Positions 30,647 through 41,181 of a stretch of DNA of 64,000 nucleotides are shown here, in pieces; within the stretch, counting starts at the first letter, position 1, and each line of letters opens with the position of its first letter. Position numbers and translations under genes: made by a program. The notes under the pieces were generated by a model that saw only the letters and a list, made by a program, of their open reading frames with translations, was not told where the DNA came from and ran no database searches. This stretch comes from Streptomyces sp. SW4 (GTDB taxonomy: Bacteria; Actinomycetota; Actinomycetes; Streptomycetales; Streptomycetaceae), in contig QKWM01000004.1 in the NCBI GenBank assembly GCA_003248315.1, positions 1,240,001 through 1,304,000 of the forward strand. Direction: 5' to 3'.

Positions 30647-30888
30647 CGGCCCGGCAGGAGGCCGCCGCACGGCGGATCATGGCGCAGGCCGCGCCGCCGG
30701 TGCCGCCCGGCCTGTGCGCGGACGCCGTCCGGCACGGCCGGCGCATGCTGCGGCACCGGGCCGCCGCCCGACGGCTGCTGTGGCTGTCGCTGTGTGCCGC
30801 GGCCGTCGCGCTGGCCGTCTGGGCGCTGGCCGCGCAGCCGTGGGCGGAGCCGCCCTCGGAGACGACTCCGCCCCTGACCGACTGGTGA
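30643..30888 (+). CDS. Small single-pass membrane protein coupled to the sigma-like gene
   Basis: 81 residues. GTG 30643 overlaps the preceding stop as GTGA. Basic cytoplasmic N-terminus (TARQEAAARRIMAQAAPPVP, RHGRRMLRHRAAARR), one helix (LLWLSLCAAAVALAVWALA) and a short external tail. Overlap with a sigma-like gene and inside-basic topology suggest it may tether or restrain that protein, as anti-sigma factors do, but no known anti-sigma motif (for example HxxxCxxC) is present. No family recognised. Confidence 0.6.
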   Translation: MTARQEAAARRIMAQAAPPVPPGLCADAVRHGRRMLRHRAAARRLLWLSLCAAAVALAVWALAAQPWAEPPSETTPPLTDW

Positions 30889-30921
30889 GCGCGGTGCGCC
30901 CCGGCCGGCCCGTCGGACGGC

Positions 30922-32076
30922 TCAGCCGAGCGCCTGCTGGAGGTCCTCCAGGAGGTCGTCGACGTTCTCGATGCCCACCGACAGGCGCACCAGGTCGCCC
31001 GGCACCTCCAGGGCGGAGCCCGCGGCCGAGGCGTGCGTCATGCGCCCGGGGTGCTCGATCAGCGACTCCACGCCGCCGAGGGACTCGCCGAGCGTGAACA
31101 CCTTCGCGCGGTTGCAGACCTCGACGGCCGCCTCCTCGCCGCCCTCGACGCGGAAGGACACCATGCCGCCGTACGCCCTCATCTGCTTGGCGGCGACCTC
31201 GTGCCCGGGGTGCTCGGGCAGGCCCGGGTAGAGCACGCTCGTCACGCGGGCGTGCCGGGTGAGCATGTCGGCGACCTTCGCGGCGTTCTCGCTGTGCCGG
31301 TCCATGCGCACCGCGAGCGTCTTGGTGCCGCGCAGCACCAGCCAGGAGTCGAAGGGACCGGCGACGGCGCCCATCGCGTTCTGGTGGAAGGCCAGCTCGT
31401 CGCCCAGCTCCGGGTCGCTCACGACCAGGGCGCCGCCGACCACGTCCGAGTGGCCGCCCATGTACTTGGTCAGGGAGTGCACGACGACGTCGGCGCCCAG
31501 GGCCAGCGGCTGCTGGAGGTACGGCGTGGCGAAGGTGTTGTCGACGACGAGGCGGGCGCCGGCGTCCCGGGCGACCTGGGCGACGGCGGCGATGTCGGTG
31601 ATGCCGAGGAGCGGATTGGACGGGGTCTCCACCCACACGGCCTTGGTCTTCGGGGTCAGGGCGGCCCGGACGGCGGCGGGGTCGCTGCTGTCCGCGACCG
31701 ACCACTCCACGCCCCAGCGGGTGGCGACCTTGGCGAAGAGGCGGAAGGTGCCGCCGTAGGCGTCGTTGGGGATGACCACGTGGTCGCCGGGGCGCAGCAG
31801 CGTGCGCAACAGGCAGTCCTCGGCCGCCAGTCCGGACGCGAACGCGAGACCGCGACGGCCGCCCTCCAGGGCGGCGAGGTTCTCCTCCAGCGCGGTGCGG
31901 GTCGGGTTGGCGCTGCGGCTGTACTCGTAGCCGCCGCGCAGGCCGCCGACGCCGTCCTGCTTGTAGGTGGACACCTGGTAGATCGGCGGGACGACCGCGC
32001 CCGTCAGGGGGTCGGCGGTGTTGCCCGCGTGGATCGCGAGCGTCTCGAAGTGCTGACTGATGTGCCTGTCGCTCAT
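30922..32076 (-). CDS. metB: Cystathionine gamma-synthase (trans-sulfuration PLP enzyme)
   Basis: 384 residues, intact. Cys/Met-metabolism PLP family: AIHAGNTADPLTGAVVPPIY, YEYSRSANPTRTALEENLA, ALEGGRRGLAFASGLAA, and the PLP lysine in VVHSLTKYMGGHSDVVGG. Condenses O-succinyl- or O-acetylhomoserine with cysteine; actinobacterial members can also act as cystathionine gamma-lyase. The AGRMTHAS-type end (PGRMTHASAAG) and LVRLSVGIENVDDLL are normal. ATG 32076 lies 8 bases after TACCCT, a leaderless pattern. In mycobacteria metB also lies near greA and mca, which fits this window. Confidence 0.93.
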   Translation of the reverse strand: MSDRHISQHFETLAIHAGNTADPLTGAVVPPIYQVSTYKQDGVGGLRGGYEYSRSANPTRTALEENLAALEGGRRGLAFASGLAAEDCLLRTLLRPGDHVVIPNDAYGGTFRLFAKVATRWGVEWSVADSSDPAAVRAALTPKTKAVWVETPSNPLLGITDIAAVAQVARDAGARLVVDNTFATPYLQQPLALGADVVVHSLTKYMGGHSDVVGGALVVSDPELGDELAFHQNAMGAVAGPFDSWLVLRGTKTLAVRMDRHSENAAKVADMLTRHARVTSVLYPGLPEHPGHEVAAKQMRAYGGMVSFRVEGGEEAAVEVCNRAKVFTLGESLGGVESLIEHPGRMTHASAAGSALEVPGDLVRLSVGIENVDDLLEDLQQALG

Positions 32077-32362
32077 GGGCACCGAGGGTAGTGCGCCGCA
32101 GCCGTCCGCGACGGCCCCGCGCGGACACACTTCGGCGACCGCCGCGCGGACACGCGCCGGCGACGCCCCGGACGAACGCGCGGGCGGGCGAACGCGCGGA
32201 CGGGCGTGCGCGCGGACGAGCGTGCGCGACGGCCCGGGCGGCCCGGACGGTCCAGGCGGGCCGGACGGTCCAGGCGGCCCGGCCAGTCCAGGCGGCCCGG
32301 GTTTTCCACAGGTTCGGGGAGCAGGTTGGCCAATTGTCGGCGCGGTCTGGTTCGCTGGAGGC
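32077..32362. repeat. Divergent intergenic gap with an 18-bp GC tandem repeat
   Basis: Holds the metB -10 box (TACCCT, minus, 32085-32090). At 32243-32300 there are three copies of an 18-base unit like CGGACGGTCCAGGCGGCC. More distal 32160-32230 is CGCGCGGACGGGCGTGCG-type repeat. No gene; the collagen-like GGPDGP reading of the repeat is not translated in a supported ORF. Confidence 0.7.
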
Positions 32363-33479
32363 ATGGAGATTCTCTGGGTCCTGATGGCGCTGGTCATGCT
32401 GGGCTTCGTGCTGCTGCCCGTCCTCCGGCGCCGGCGCGGCATGATCGAGCAGGTGCCGCCCGGACACCCGGACGCCGCGGACCCCGCGAACTACGGCTTC
32501 GTCCGCGAGGAGGAGCTGGACATCCGCATGCCCGGCCCCGACCAGGACCTGCTCGACGTGCTGGACGTGGTGCAGCGCACCCGGGACTACCGCGCGGCGC
32601 AGCAGCTCCTGGCCGGCACGGAGGCGGAGGGCGAGCTGCGCTGGCAGCGCGTCCAGGCCTTCGCGGGCGCCGCGTCCCTGGAGCTGCAGCAGCGGCCGGG
32701 CGGCGTGGAGGAGACGCCCGGCGGGCAGTGGCTGCGGGTGTGGCGGGCCGAGATGCCAAGGACGCGGGCGGGCGGCGGTGCACGCCGAGTTCCTGGTGCA
32801 GCAGGCGTGGCGGACGGCGGCGCCGGGCACCGACGAGTTCCGGATCATCATGGAGGAGGCCAGGGCCGCCTGCGGCGAGGCCGCGCTGCTGGCGCCCGGC
32901 GACCCGGTCCCGTACATCGTCGAGCTGTCGGTCGCCCGGGGTCTGGCCTATCCGCGCGCGGAGTTCGAGCAGCTCTGGCTGAAGATCCTCGACCGCGCGC
33001 CGAACCACATGGGGGCGCATCTGGCGGCCCTGCACTACTGGTGCGAGAAGTGGCACGGCTCGCGCGAGCTGGCCTACCAGTTCGCGGAGGCCGCGGCGGC
33101 CCGGGCCCCGCAGGGCTCGCTGCTGGCGGCGATGCCGCTGTTCGCGGTGTTCGAGCACCTGCCCGACGTCAATCTGGTCAGCGGTTTCTACCAGAGCGAG
33201 GTCGTGACCAAGGCGATCCACGGCGCGCTGCACGCGGTCCACTCGGCCCGCCCCGACGACCCGATGCTCGCGCACGTCCGCCACCTGCTGGTCTTCTTCC
33301 TGGTGCGCGGTGAGCGCTGGGCGGAGGCCATGGGCCAGCTGGTGCACATCGACGGCCACGTCGGCGCCCTGCCCTGGACGCTGTCCCCGGACCCGGCGGC
33401 GGAGTTCGCCGTCTACCGCGCGCTGGCGGTGGCGGGCTACGAGGCGAACGGCGGCAGCCCGGCGTCCCTGCCGCACTGA
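32363..33479 (+). CDS. Membrane-anchored TPR-like hypothetical protein, two adjacent frame breaks at ~32756/32775
   Basis: About 372 residues if one C (32756-32757) and one G (32774-32775) are restored. N-terminal helix MEILWVLMALVMLGFVLLPVL, charged linker, then an alpha-helical domain built of TPR-like pairs: LLDVLDVVQRTRDYRAAQQLL, WRTAAPGTDEFRIIMEEARA, FEQLWLKILDRAPNHMGAHLAALHYW and LVFFLVRGERWAEAMGQLVH (each quoted in part). ATG 32363 is very close to its GGAGG, so ATG 32384 is an alternative start. I do not recognise a named family. It looks like a cytosolic scaffold held at the membrane. Confidence 0.7.
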
Positions 33480-33571
33480 GCCGGTGACCCGCGGTCCGGC
33501 CGGCTGCCGGACCGCGGAATTCCGGCCGGCCCGCGCACGTTGACGCGGACGTAGCCCCGATTGGAGACCGC

Positions 33572-34239
33572 ATGTTCCTGCACAGCCGTACGCCTCAGCT
33601 GCCGACCCCGAGCAGGCTCTGCGCGGCCGCCCGGAGCCGGCGTTCACGGTCCCCGACCGCCACACCGTCCTCGGCACGCCCCTCCTCGGCCCCTACCCCG
33701 AGGGCACGGAGATCGCCGACTTCGGCCTGGGCTGCTTCTGGGGAGCGGAGCGCAAGTACTGGCAGCTCCCCCGGGGCGTGTGGACGACCCTGGTCGGCTA
33801 CCAGGGCGGCTACACGCAGAACCCGACCTACGAGGAGGTCTGCTCGGGCCTGACCGGGCACACGGAGGCGGTCCGGGTGGTCTACGACCCGGAGCTGATC
33901 TCGTACGAGACCCTCCTGAAGACGTTCTGGGAGTCCCACGACCCCACACAGGGCTTCCGCCAGGGCAACGACGTGGGCACGCAGTACCGCTCGGCGGTCT
34001 ACACCCACTCCCCCGCCCAGGCCGCCGCCGCGGAGGCCTCCCGCGAGGCCTACCAGAAGGTCCTGACCGCCTCCGGCCACGGCACGATCACCACGGAGAT
34101 CCTCCCGTCGGAGGGCCGCCCGTTCTACCCGGCGGAGGCGTACCACCAGCAGTACCTGGACAAGAACCCGGCAGGCTACTGCGGCATCGGCGGCACCGGG
34201 GTGTCCTGCCCGATCGGGGTGGCTCCGGCCGGGGACTGA
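33572..34239 (+). CDS. msrA: Peptide-methionine (S)-S-oxide reductase, frame break at ~33606
   Basis: 222 residues after restoring one C at 33606-33609. Reduces methionine-S-sulfoxide in proteins using thioredoxin. The catalytic [13 protein letters not shown] motif, [34 protein letters not shown] and THSPAQ segments are present. C-terminal [17 protein letters not shown] supplies the two recycling cysteines. [11 protein letters not shown] with a GGAGA site before ATG 33572 fixes the start. The N-terminal extension before the catalytic Cys is typical of the long MsrA class. Confidence 0.93.
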
Positions 34240-34254
34240 GCCCCGCCGGGGCCG

Positions 34255-34272
34255 GCCGGAGCCGGCTCCGGC
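34255..34272. terminator. Perfect 18-bp palindrome after msrA
   Basis: GCCGGAGCC-GGCTCCGGC lies 16 bases after the msrA stop and could form a hairpin terminator before the leaderless promoter of the next gene. Confidence 0.5.
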
Positions 34273-34302
34273 AGAGGCGCAGCGGAGCCGTGGGCTCCGG
34301 GA

Positions 34303-34308
34303 TACGCT
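34303..34308 (+). promoter_or_regulatory. -10 box TACGCT, leaderless secreted-protein gene
   Basis: TACGCT, 7 bases, then ATG 34316. No ribosome binding site. Confidence 0.6.
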
Positions 34309-34315
34309 CGCTCGC

Positions 34316-35272
34316 ATGCTGCTGCGACAGGCGTGTCGACGGGTGTTACGGATCGTCCTGGTGCTGGTCGCCGCCCTGGCGGTGGCCGTCGGCGGTGGGG
34401 CGGTGGCGCAGGCCGGCGAGGGCGGGAAGTCCCGCGGGCGGCAGGTCCTGTACTACAACCACGCCTACGGCGTGCTCGACCGGGAGACCGCCGACGCCGT
34501 CGAGCACTCCGCCTATCTGAGGGAGTTCGCCGACTTCCGGGTGCGGACCACGACGGGGGCCGGCGGGCAGAAGTGGACCGGCCGCTATCTGATGGGCCGC
34601 GAGACCTATCTGGAGCTGTTCGGCGTCGGTGACCTGCCCGGGCAGGACGGCGTGCTCGGCGCCGGCGGGCTGGCGGTCTCCGCCGAGTGGGCCGGTGATC
34701 TGGAGAAGGCCGCCGGGCGGCTGCCCGAGTACGGGGTCGACGAGCCCGTCCGGTTCCAGCAGACCCGGGACTTCGGCGACGGCGTCCCGGTGCCGTGGTT
34801 CGACGCGGTGTTCACCACCGGCGCGTACGACGCCTTCGGCGCGTGGGGCATGGAGTACCGGCCGGAGTACTTCGCCGATCCCCGCAGCGACACGGAGCCG
34901 GCGAGCCGGCCCGGCGACGTCGGACGGGAGCGCTACCTGCCCGACGTCTACCGCGACCGTCTGATGCGGGACGTGACGTCCGTGCGCATCGGCGTGACCG
35001 AGCGGGACCTCGCCAACACGGTGCCGCTGCTGCGCGCCGGCGGGTTCGCGGTCCGTCCGGCGCCGGACGGACAGGGTGTCGTCGCCAAGGGCGGCGGCAC
35101 GACGATCCTGCTGGACGCCGTGCCGCGCGACCGCGCGGGACTGCGGCAGGTCGGGATGTCCCTCAACCGGCCGGTCGCGCACCGGCACGAGGAGCGGATC
35201 GGGAACTCCTCGCTGGTCGTCGGCCCGGGCCGGAAGGCCGTGTGGACCTTCGACAGCGGCGGCGGCGCCTGA
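34316..35272 (+). CDS. Secreted hypothetical protein (DUF5829-like)
   Basis: 318 residues with a Sec signal peptide ([21 protein letters not shown], then AVAQAG). The mature part starts [23 protein letters not shown]. That opening and the later [15 protein letters not shown] block remind me of the DUF5829 family, whose fold resembles glyoxalase-like paired beta-alpha units; the assignment is tentative. No cysteines in the mature part and no catalytic motif I can name. Frame intact. It follows msrA but has its own promoter. Confidence 0.75.
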   Translation: MLLRQACRRVLRIVLVLVAALAVAVGGGAVAQAGEGGKSRGRQVLYYNHAYGVLDRETADAVEHSAYLREFADFRVRTTTGAGGQKWTGRYLMGRETYLELFGVGDLPGQDGVLGAGGLAVSAEWAGDLEKAAGRLPEYGVDEPVRFQQTRDFGDGVPVPWFDAVFTTGAYDAFGAWGMEYRPEYFADPRSDTEPASRPGDVGRERYLPDVYRDRLMRDVTSVRIGVTERDLANTVPLLRAGGFAVRPAPDGQGVVAKGGGTTILLDAVPRDRAGLRQVGMSLNRPVAHRHEERIGNSSLVVGPGRKAVWTFDSGGGA

Positions 35273-35385
35273 CGGCGAGGGCCCGCGGACGGCCGAGGAC
35301 CCCCGGCGAGCGAGGCCCCCGGCGAGCGGGGACCCAGCGGCGAGCGGGGCCCGCGGCCGGCGAAGGCCCCGCGGCACCGGTCGCG

Positions 35386-36428
35386 TCAGATCGTCGCCGT
35401 GTCGATCACGAACCGGTACCGCACGTCGCTGGCGAGCACCCGCTCGTACGCGTCGTTGATCTCGGCCGCGCCGATCAGCTCGATCTCCGCGCCGATGCCG
35501 TGCTCGGCGCAGAAGTCCAGCATCTCCTGCGTCTCGCGGATGCCGCCGATCATGGAGCCGGCCAGGGTCTTGCGTCCGCCGATGACCGAGAAGAGGTCGA
35601 GCGAGATCGGCTCCTCGGGGCGCCGACGTTCACCAGGGCGCCGTCGGTCCTCAGCAGGCCCAGGTAGGCGCCGAAGTCGAGCGGCGCGGACACGGTGGAG
35701 ACGATCAGGTCGAAGGTGCCCGCCAGCTGCTCGAAGGTGGCCGGGTCGCTGGTGGCGTAGTAGTGGTCGGCGCCCAGCCGCAGGCCGTCGTCCTTCTTGC
35801 GCAGCGACTGCGACAGCACGGTCACCTCGGCGCCGAGGGCGTGCGCGAGCTTGACGGCCATGTGGCCGAGGCCGCCCATGCCGAGGATCGCGACCTTCTT
35901 GCCGGGGCCGGCGTTCCAGCGCTTCAGCGGGGAGTACGTGGTGATGCCGGCGCACAGCAGCGGCGCGGCCACGTCCAGCGCCAGCCCGTCGGGGATGCGG
36001 ACGACGTAGTTCTCGTCGACGACGATCTTCTGCGAGTAGCCGCCGTAGGTCGGCTCGCCGTCCCGGCCGACGGCGTTGTACGTGCCGACCATGCCGGAGC
36101 CGGTGCAGTACTGCTCCTCGCCGGCCTTGCAGTTCTCGCACTCGCGGCAGGAGTCGACCATGCAGCCGACGCCCACCCGGTCGCCGACGGCGAACTTCGT
36201 GACACCGGGGCCGACCTCGGAGACGACACCGGCGATCTCGTGGCCGGGGACCATCGGGAAGATCGCCTCGCCCCAGCCCTCGCGGGCCTGGTGGATGTCG
36301 GAGTGGCAGATGCCCGCGAACTTGATGTCGATCAGGACGTCGTGCTCGCCGACGGCCCGCCGCTCGATGGTGGTGCGCTCCAGCGGAGCCTTGGCGGCGG
36401 GTGCGGCGTACGCGGCGACAGTGGTCAT
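35386..36428 (-). CDS. Zinc-dependent NAD(P) alcohol dehydrogenase (YahK/AdhA type), frame break at ~35617
   Basis: About 347 residues after restoring one C at 35617-35620. MDR family: catalytic zinc residues in [11 protein letters not shown] and PGHEIAGVV, structural zinc cysteines in [15 protein letters not shown], and Rossmann motif [13 protein letters not shown]. The [20 protein letters not shown] and [19 protein letters not shown] segments fit the NADP-preferring aldehyde/cinnamyl-alcohol reductase subgroup (YahK, YjgB). Likely an aldehyde-detoxifying reductase. Divergent from a MmyB-type regulator 150 bases away, an arrangement common for regulator-oxidoreductase pairs, so the regulator may control it. 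Confidence 0.9.
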
Positions 36429-36578
36429 GCCGGTTCTCCGGGTTCTCGTGACTTCGGGGATGCTCCCAGCCTGCCGCCGTCGCGGGCGGTCACCCAGACC
36501 ACGGTTCTGCCTACGACCAGCGTGCCTACCACCAGCGGGGACAGGCTGCCGTGCGTACGACCGGGAATACTGGAGGGC

Positions 36579-37513
36579 ATGGACGAGCAGCTCGATCCCG
36601 CATCCCGGCCCACGGGGACACCGCCGCGGAGGGCGCCGAGGCAGGCACCGGCCTGGACCGGCGTGCCGAGCTGAGCGAGTTCCTGCGCACCCGGCGGGCC
36701 CGGCTGAAGCCGGAGGACGTGGGGCTGCCGTCGTTCGGCCGGCACCGGCGGGTGCCGGGGCTGCGCCGGGAGGAGCTGGCGCAGCTGGCCGGGGTGTCGG
36801 TGGCGTACTACACGCGCCTGGAGCAGGGCAACGGGCGGAACGTGTCGGCGGAGGTGCTGGACGCGATCGCCCGCGCGCTGCGGCTGACGGACGCCGAGCA
36901 CGCGCATCTGCTGCATCTGGCCAAGCCGAAGCAGCACAGGAAGAAGCCGGCGGTACGGACGCAGCAGGTCCGGCCGGCGCTGCGGCAGCTGCTGGACTCG
37001 ATCGACACGGTCCCGGCGTACGTCGCGGGGCGGCGGTCCGACGTCCTGGCGTGGAACCGGATGGCGGCGGCGCTGTTCGGGGACTGGGGACGGCTGCCGG
37101 CGCAGGAGCGGAACTGGGCGCGGCAGGTGTTCCTGAACCCCCGGTCCCGGGAGCTGTTCGTGGAGTGGGACCAGAAGGCCTCGGACATGGTCAGTTATCT
37201 GCGCATGGACGCGGGCTGCCATCCGGACGATCCGCGGCTGGCCGCGCTGGTCGGGGAACTGTCGGTGAAGAGCGAGGAGTTCCGGCGGCTGTGGGCCGCG
37301 CACGACGTGAAGGAGAAGAGCCACGGCGTGAAGCGGCTGCGTCATCCGCTGGTCGGGGAGCTGACCCTGTCCTTCGAGACCTTCCGCCTGGTGGACGACG
37401 CCGACCAGTCGCTGGTGACGTACCACGCCGAGCCGGGTTCGGCGTCGGCGGAGGCCCTGCGGCTGCTGGCGAGCTGGGGGACGGACGCGGCGGCGACGCG
37501 GCTGACGGCGTGA
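36579..37513 (+). CDS. XRE regulator with MmyB-like ligand-binding domain, frame break at ~36607
   Basis: About 311 residues after restoring one G at 36607-36608. HTH at about 40-100: [40 protein letters not shown]. The C-terminal MmyB-like PAS-related domain follows: [59 protein letters not shown]. These regulators are often divergent from an oxidoreductase they control; here that is the zinc alcohol dehydrogenase. ATG 36579 has GGAGGG only one base upstream, and AATACT 7 bases upstream could support leaderless initiation, so the exact start is open. Many Streptomyces paralogues exist, and ligands are probably lipids or flavours of aldehyde; both statements are inference from the family. Confidence 0.85.
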
Positions 37514-37560
37514 GAACGGCCCGCCGGGGGAGGTCCCCCGGCGGGCCGCTCACGGTCGGG

Positions 37561-40500
37561 TCACCTGCCCGTGCAGGCGTCGTGGATCGAGATCGTCGAC
37601 GTGTTGCCCTTCTTGTCGGTGATGACGGAGCGGAAGGAGATCGTCTTCCCTTCGCCGGGTTCTTCACCGTGATCTTCCCCTTGGCGACCTTGGTCTTCTT
37701 CCAGGTCTTGCCGGAGTCGTAGGACACGTACACCGTCAGCGACTTGAGGTTCTTGCCGGCGGCGGCGCCCTCGACGGTGACCGGGATGGTGGCCGTCCGT
37801 CCGGCCGGCACCGTGCTGTCCAGGGCCGTGGCGGCGCCGAAGCGGGCCGTGGAGGCGGGCAGTCTGGTGAGGTCGGCCGTCTTCTTGGAGCGGAAGGTCC
37901 AGCTCGCGTCGATGCGGGTGGAGGCCGCGGCCACCTTGGCGCTGCGCTTGACGGAGGTCGTCAGGCGGTAGGCGGCGTCACCGGAGGGGACGGTGAACTC
38001 CCCGTCGCCGAGGAGCGGGTCCTTGTGGGAGCCGACCTTCTTGCCGTTGCGGTACAGGGTGGTGCTCGCCGAGCTGAAGACCGAGGAGCCGGCGTGGCCC
38101 TTGCCGTCGGCGAACAGCGGGAGGGCGCCGGTGATGGTGTTGCCCTCCCGGAAGAGGCCGAACTCGGAGGTCAGGCGCGGTCCGAACACGGCGGTGTTGA
38201 AGGTCGTCGCGTAGCTCTTGCCCGCCGTGTACTTCTGCGGGGCGCCGAGGGTGTAGAAGGCCTCGCTGATCGGGAAGCCGTCGGCGTCCTTGCCGCCGTA
38301 CTGCTCGAAGCTCACGTCCCAGCGCACGCCGGCCTGGGTGGACAGGTGCAGGGTGCGGGTGCCGGGCAGGGAGCGGGGGATGCCCAGGGAGGAGCCGCCG
38401 ATGCCGCCGGGCAGCATGCCCACCGCGGAGACGGCGCCCTGCTTGCCGCGTACGGAGGCGCCCAGGCCGGTCTTCAGCGTGGCCAGGTCGCCCTTCTTGT
38501 AGTGGCGGGTGTAGCCGGTGGCGAGCTGCTGCACCGGGCCGCCGGCGACGGTGTCGTACTGCTCCGTGGAGCCCTTGGTCCAGTGGCCGTCCCACTGCTG
38601 GTAGAGGGAGCCGTCGGTGACGCGCGGGCCGAGGTGGCGGGTGCGGAAGCCCTCGTACGAGTCGAGCCACCAGCCGAAGGCGTAGACGGAGTCGGCGGTC
38701 TCCACGGCGAAGTCGGCGGACGCGAACGCGGGCTTGGCGGCCTTGTCGGGCACGGTGAGGCGGACGGGTTCGGCGGTGCGGGCGTCGAGGGTGACCGTCG
38801 TCTTCCCGGTGACGTTCAGCCGGGGCTGGGCGAGCCAGTCGGCGCCCCGGTAGACCTCCGGGTCGGGGCTCACGTAGATCGCCGAGTTGAGGACGTAACC
38901 GCCCTTGGGGACGCGGACGGTGACGGTGCCGTCGGCGTCGTACGGCGAGAACCACTGTCCGGCCGCCGCGCCGGAGAGGCCGGCCAGGTCCACCGAGTAG
39001 TTCCGGGCGGGCTTGCCGTTCCGGCCGAGGGCCTTGACGGTGACGTCGTAGGACTCCACCTCCCGCTCGACGGCGGCGGCCGTGCGGACGCTCTGCCCGC
39101 CGCCGGTGGCGGTGACGTACGCGGAGTAGGCGCCGTCGACGGTGCCGCCGAGCCGGGTGTCGACGGTGAGGTCCACGGAGGCCTTGCCGCCCGCCGGGAC
39201 GGTGACCTGGTCGGCGCCGAGCGTGAAGAAGCCGGCCGGGGCCGCCTTGCCCTTGGGGTCGGTGGCGGTCGAGGCCAGTTTCAGGGTGACGTCGGTGCTG
39301 CCCAGGTTGCGGTAGGTCAGCTGCCTGGTGACCGGCTTGTCGTCGGTGTGGGGCCACTGCTGGAGGCCGAAGCTCAGCGACACCGGGTCGGCGATCACGG
39401 TCTGCTTGCCGGCCTTGTCGGCCTGGATGCGGCCCGAGCCCTGCTGGAACGGGGGGTAGGGGCCGGCCTTGGCGGATCCGGTGAGCGCGCCCTTGAGTTC
39501 GGCGTACGTCCAGTCGGGGTGCTGCTGCTTCAGCAGGGCCGCGGCGCCCGCGACGTGCGGGGTCGCCATCGACGTGCCGGAGATGGTGACGTACCCGGCG
39601 GGCTTCTCGCCCTCCTCGCGGGCGATGACGCTGCCCTTGGCGGAGGCGGCGGTGATGTCGACGCCGGGGGCGGTCACGTCGGGCTTGACGGCGCCGTCGA
39701 GGCCGGGGCCGCGGCTGGAGAAGCCGGCGAGCCGGTCCTTGCCGTCGACGGCGCCGACGGTGAGGGCCGCGGCGGCGCTGCCCGGGGAGCCGACGGTCCG
39801 TTCGCCGTCGCCCTCGTTGCCGGCGGCGATGGCGAAGAGGATGCCCTTCTCCTCGGAGAGCTTGTTGACCTGGGCTTCGAGCGGGTCGATCTCCGGGGTG
39901 TCGCCGCCGCCGAGGCTGAGGTTGACGATGTCGGCGCCCTGCGCGGCGGCCCACTCCATGCCGGCGAGGATGCCGGAGTCGTCGCCGAAGCCCTCGTCGT
40001 CGAGGACCTTGCCGTTGAGCAGTTTGGCGCCGGGGGCGACGCCCTTGAACCTGCCTCCGCCCTTGGCGCCGGTGCCGGCCGCGATGGACGCGACGTGGGT
40101 GCCGTGGCCGTACCGGTCGCCGGCGTCGGGAGCGGGCGTGAAGTTCTTGGCGGCGACGACCTGGTTCTTCAGGTCGGGGTGAGTGGCGTCGACGCCGGTG
40201 TCCAGGACGGCGATCTTCACGCCCTTGCCGTCGTAGCCGGAGGCCCAGGCCTTCGGGCGCCGATCTGCGGCACGGACGTGTCGAGGCTGGCCCTGCGGAC
40301 GCCGTCCAGCCAGACGTGGGCGACGCCGGCGGCGGTCTTCTCGCCGTCGGTGACCGCGGCCCACAGGGCGGGCGTGTCCTGGTGCGGGGTCTGTACGGCG
40401 TCGGCGTTGAGGGACTTCAGGGTCCGGCGGAGCGTTCCGGCGTCGCGGACCTCGGCCCGGGTGCCGGCGGCGGCCCCCGGTAGCCGACGATGACCTTCAG

Positions 40501-40902
40501 GCCGTTCTTCTGGGCCTTGCGCGTGGAGGCCTTGGCGAGCTCGGTGACGTCGAAGAGGCGCTGGTCGAGTCTGCCGGTGGCGACGAGGCGGGCGGCGTCG
40601 GCCGGGACGACGAGGGTGTGGCCGCCGGCGCGGCGTATCTGGACGGGTATGTGCTCGCGGCCCTCGGCCCGCTCCAGGCCGGTGACCCGGCCGCGGGCGT
40701 CGACGACGACCCGGTCACCGGTGATCAGGGTGACCCGGTGCTTGCCCTGGACGGAGGGCGTCGTGGTGGCGGCCGTCCGGGCGGCGGTGCCGGCCGCCCG
40801 TTCCCCGTCGGCCGCGGCCGGGCTGGTCATGCCCGCCGCGAGGGCCACGGCCGCGGCCGTGGCGACCGTGGCCGCACACGCTCTGTTGAGGTGTCTGCGC
40901 AA
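37561..40902 (-). CDS. Large secreted subtilase (S8 serine protease), frame breaks at ~37648, ~40255, ~40474
   Basis: About 1114 residues after restoring three bases. Start TTG 40902 (GGGGGAGAG just upstream) gives signal peptide RRHLNRACAATVATAAAVALAAGMTSPAAA. Propeptide KHRVTLITGDRVVVDARGRV follows. Catalytic triad: Asp in AVLDTGVDATHP (about 235), His in YGHGTHVASIA (about 269), Ser in SGTSMATPHVAG (about 443), with oxyanion Asn in AIAAGNEGD. No PA insert is obvious. The C-terminal 600 residues are beta-sandwich repeats (Fn3-like, then VTVPAGGKASVDLTVDTRLG and a kelch-free jelly roll), ending in ISIHDACTGR. An extracellular protease that probably feeds peptides to mycelium; no sorting signal. 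Confidence 0.9.
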
Positions 40903-41181
40903 CTCTCCCCCTTGCGAAAAGGACCGGGCGAATCCCCGTTCGCCCGGCCGGGGTGGTCTCGTGCGCATGTGCGCACCCCCCGGAGCCCGCAGTATTCCGG
41001 GGGGTGATCGGCCGCTCAACGGTGCGTGGGCCCGTGGGGCCGACCGTGCGGAAACCGAGGGGCGCTCGTTACCCGCTCGCGCGAACTCCGTTACACCGTC
41101 TACGGGTTGCACACGATGCCGCCGCCCGCCCCCCGAGGGGCGGACGGCGGCATCGTCAGGGTCGGCCGGGTGCGGGAGGCG

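Noticed and set aside
32160..32310. Collagen-like Gly-Pro-rich translation of an open frame before the TPR-like gene
   Set aside because: It is the 18-bp repeat read in one frame. It lacks a start signal and lies upstream of the supported ATG 32363.
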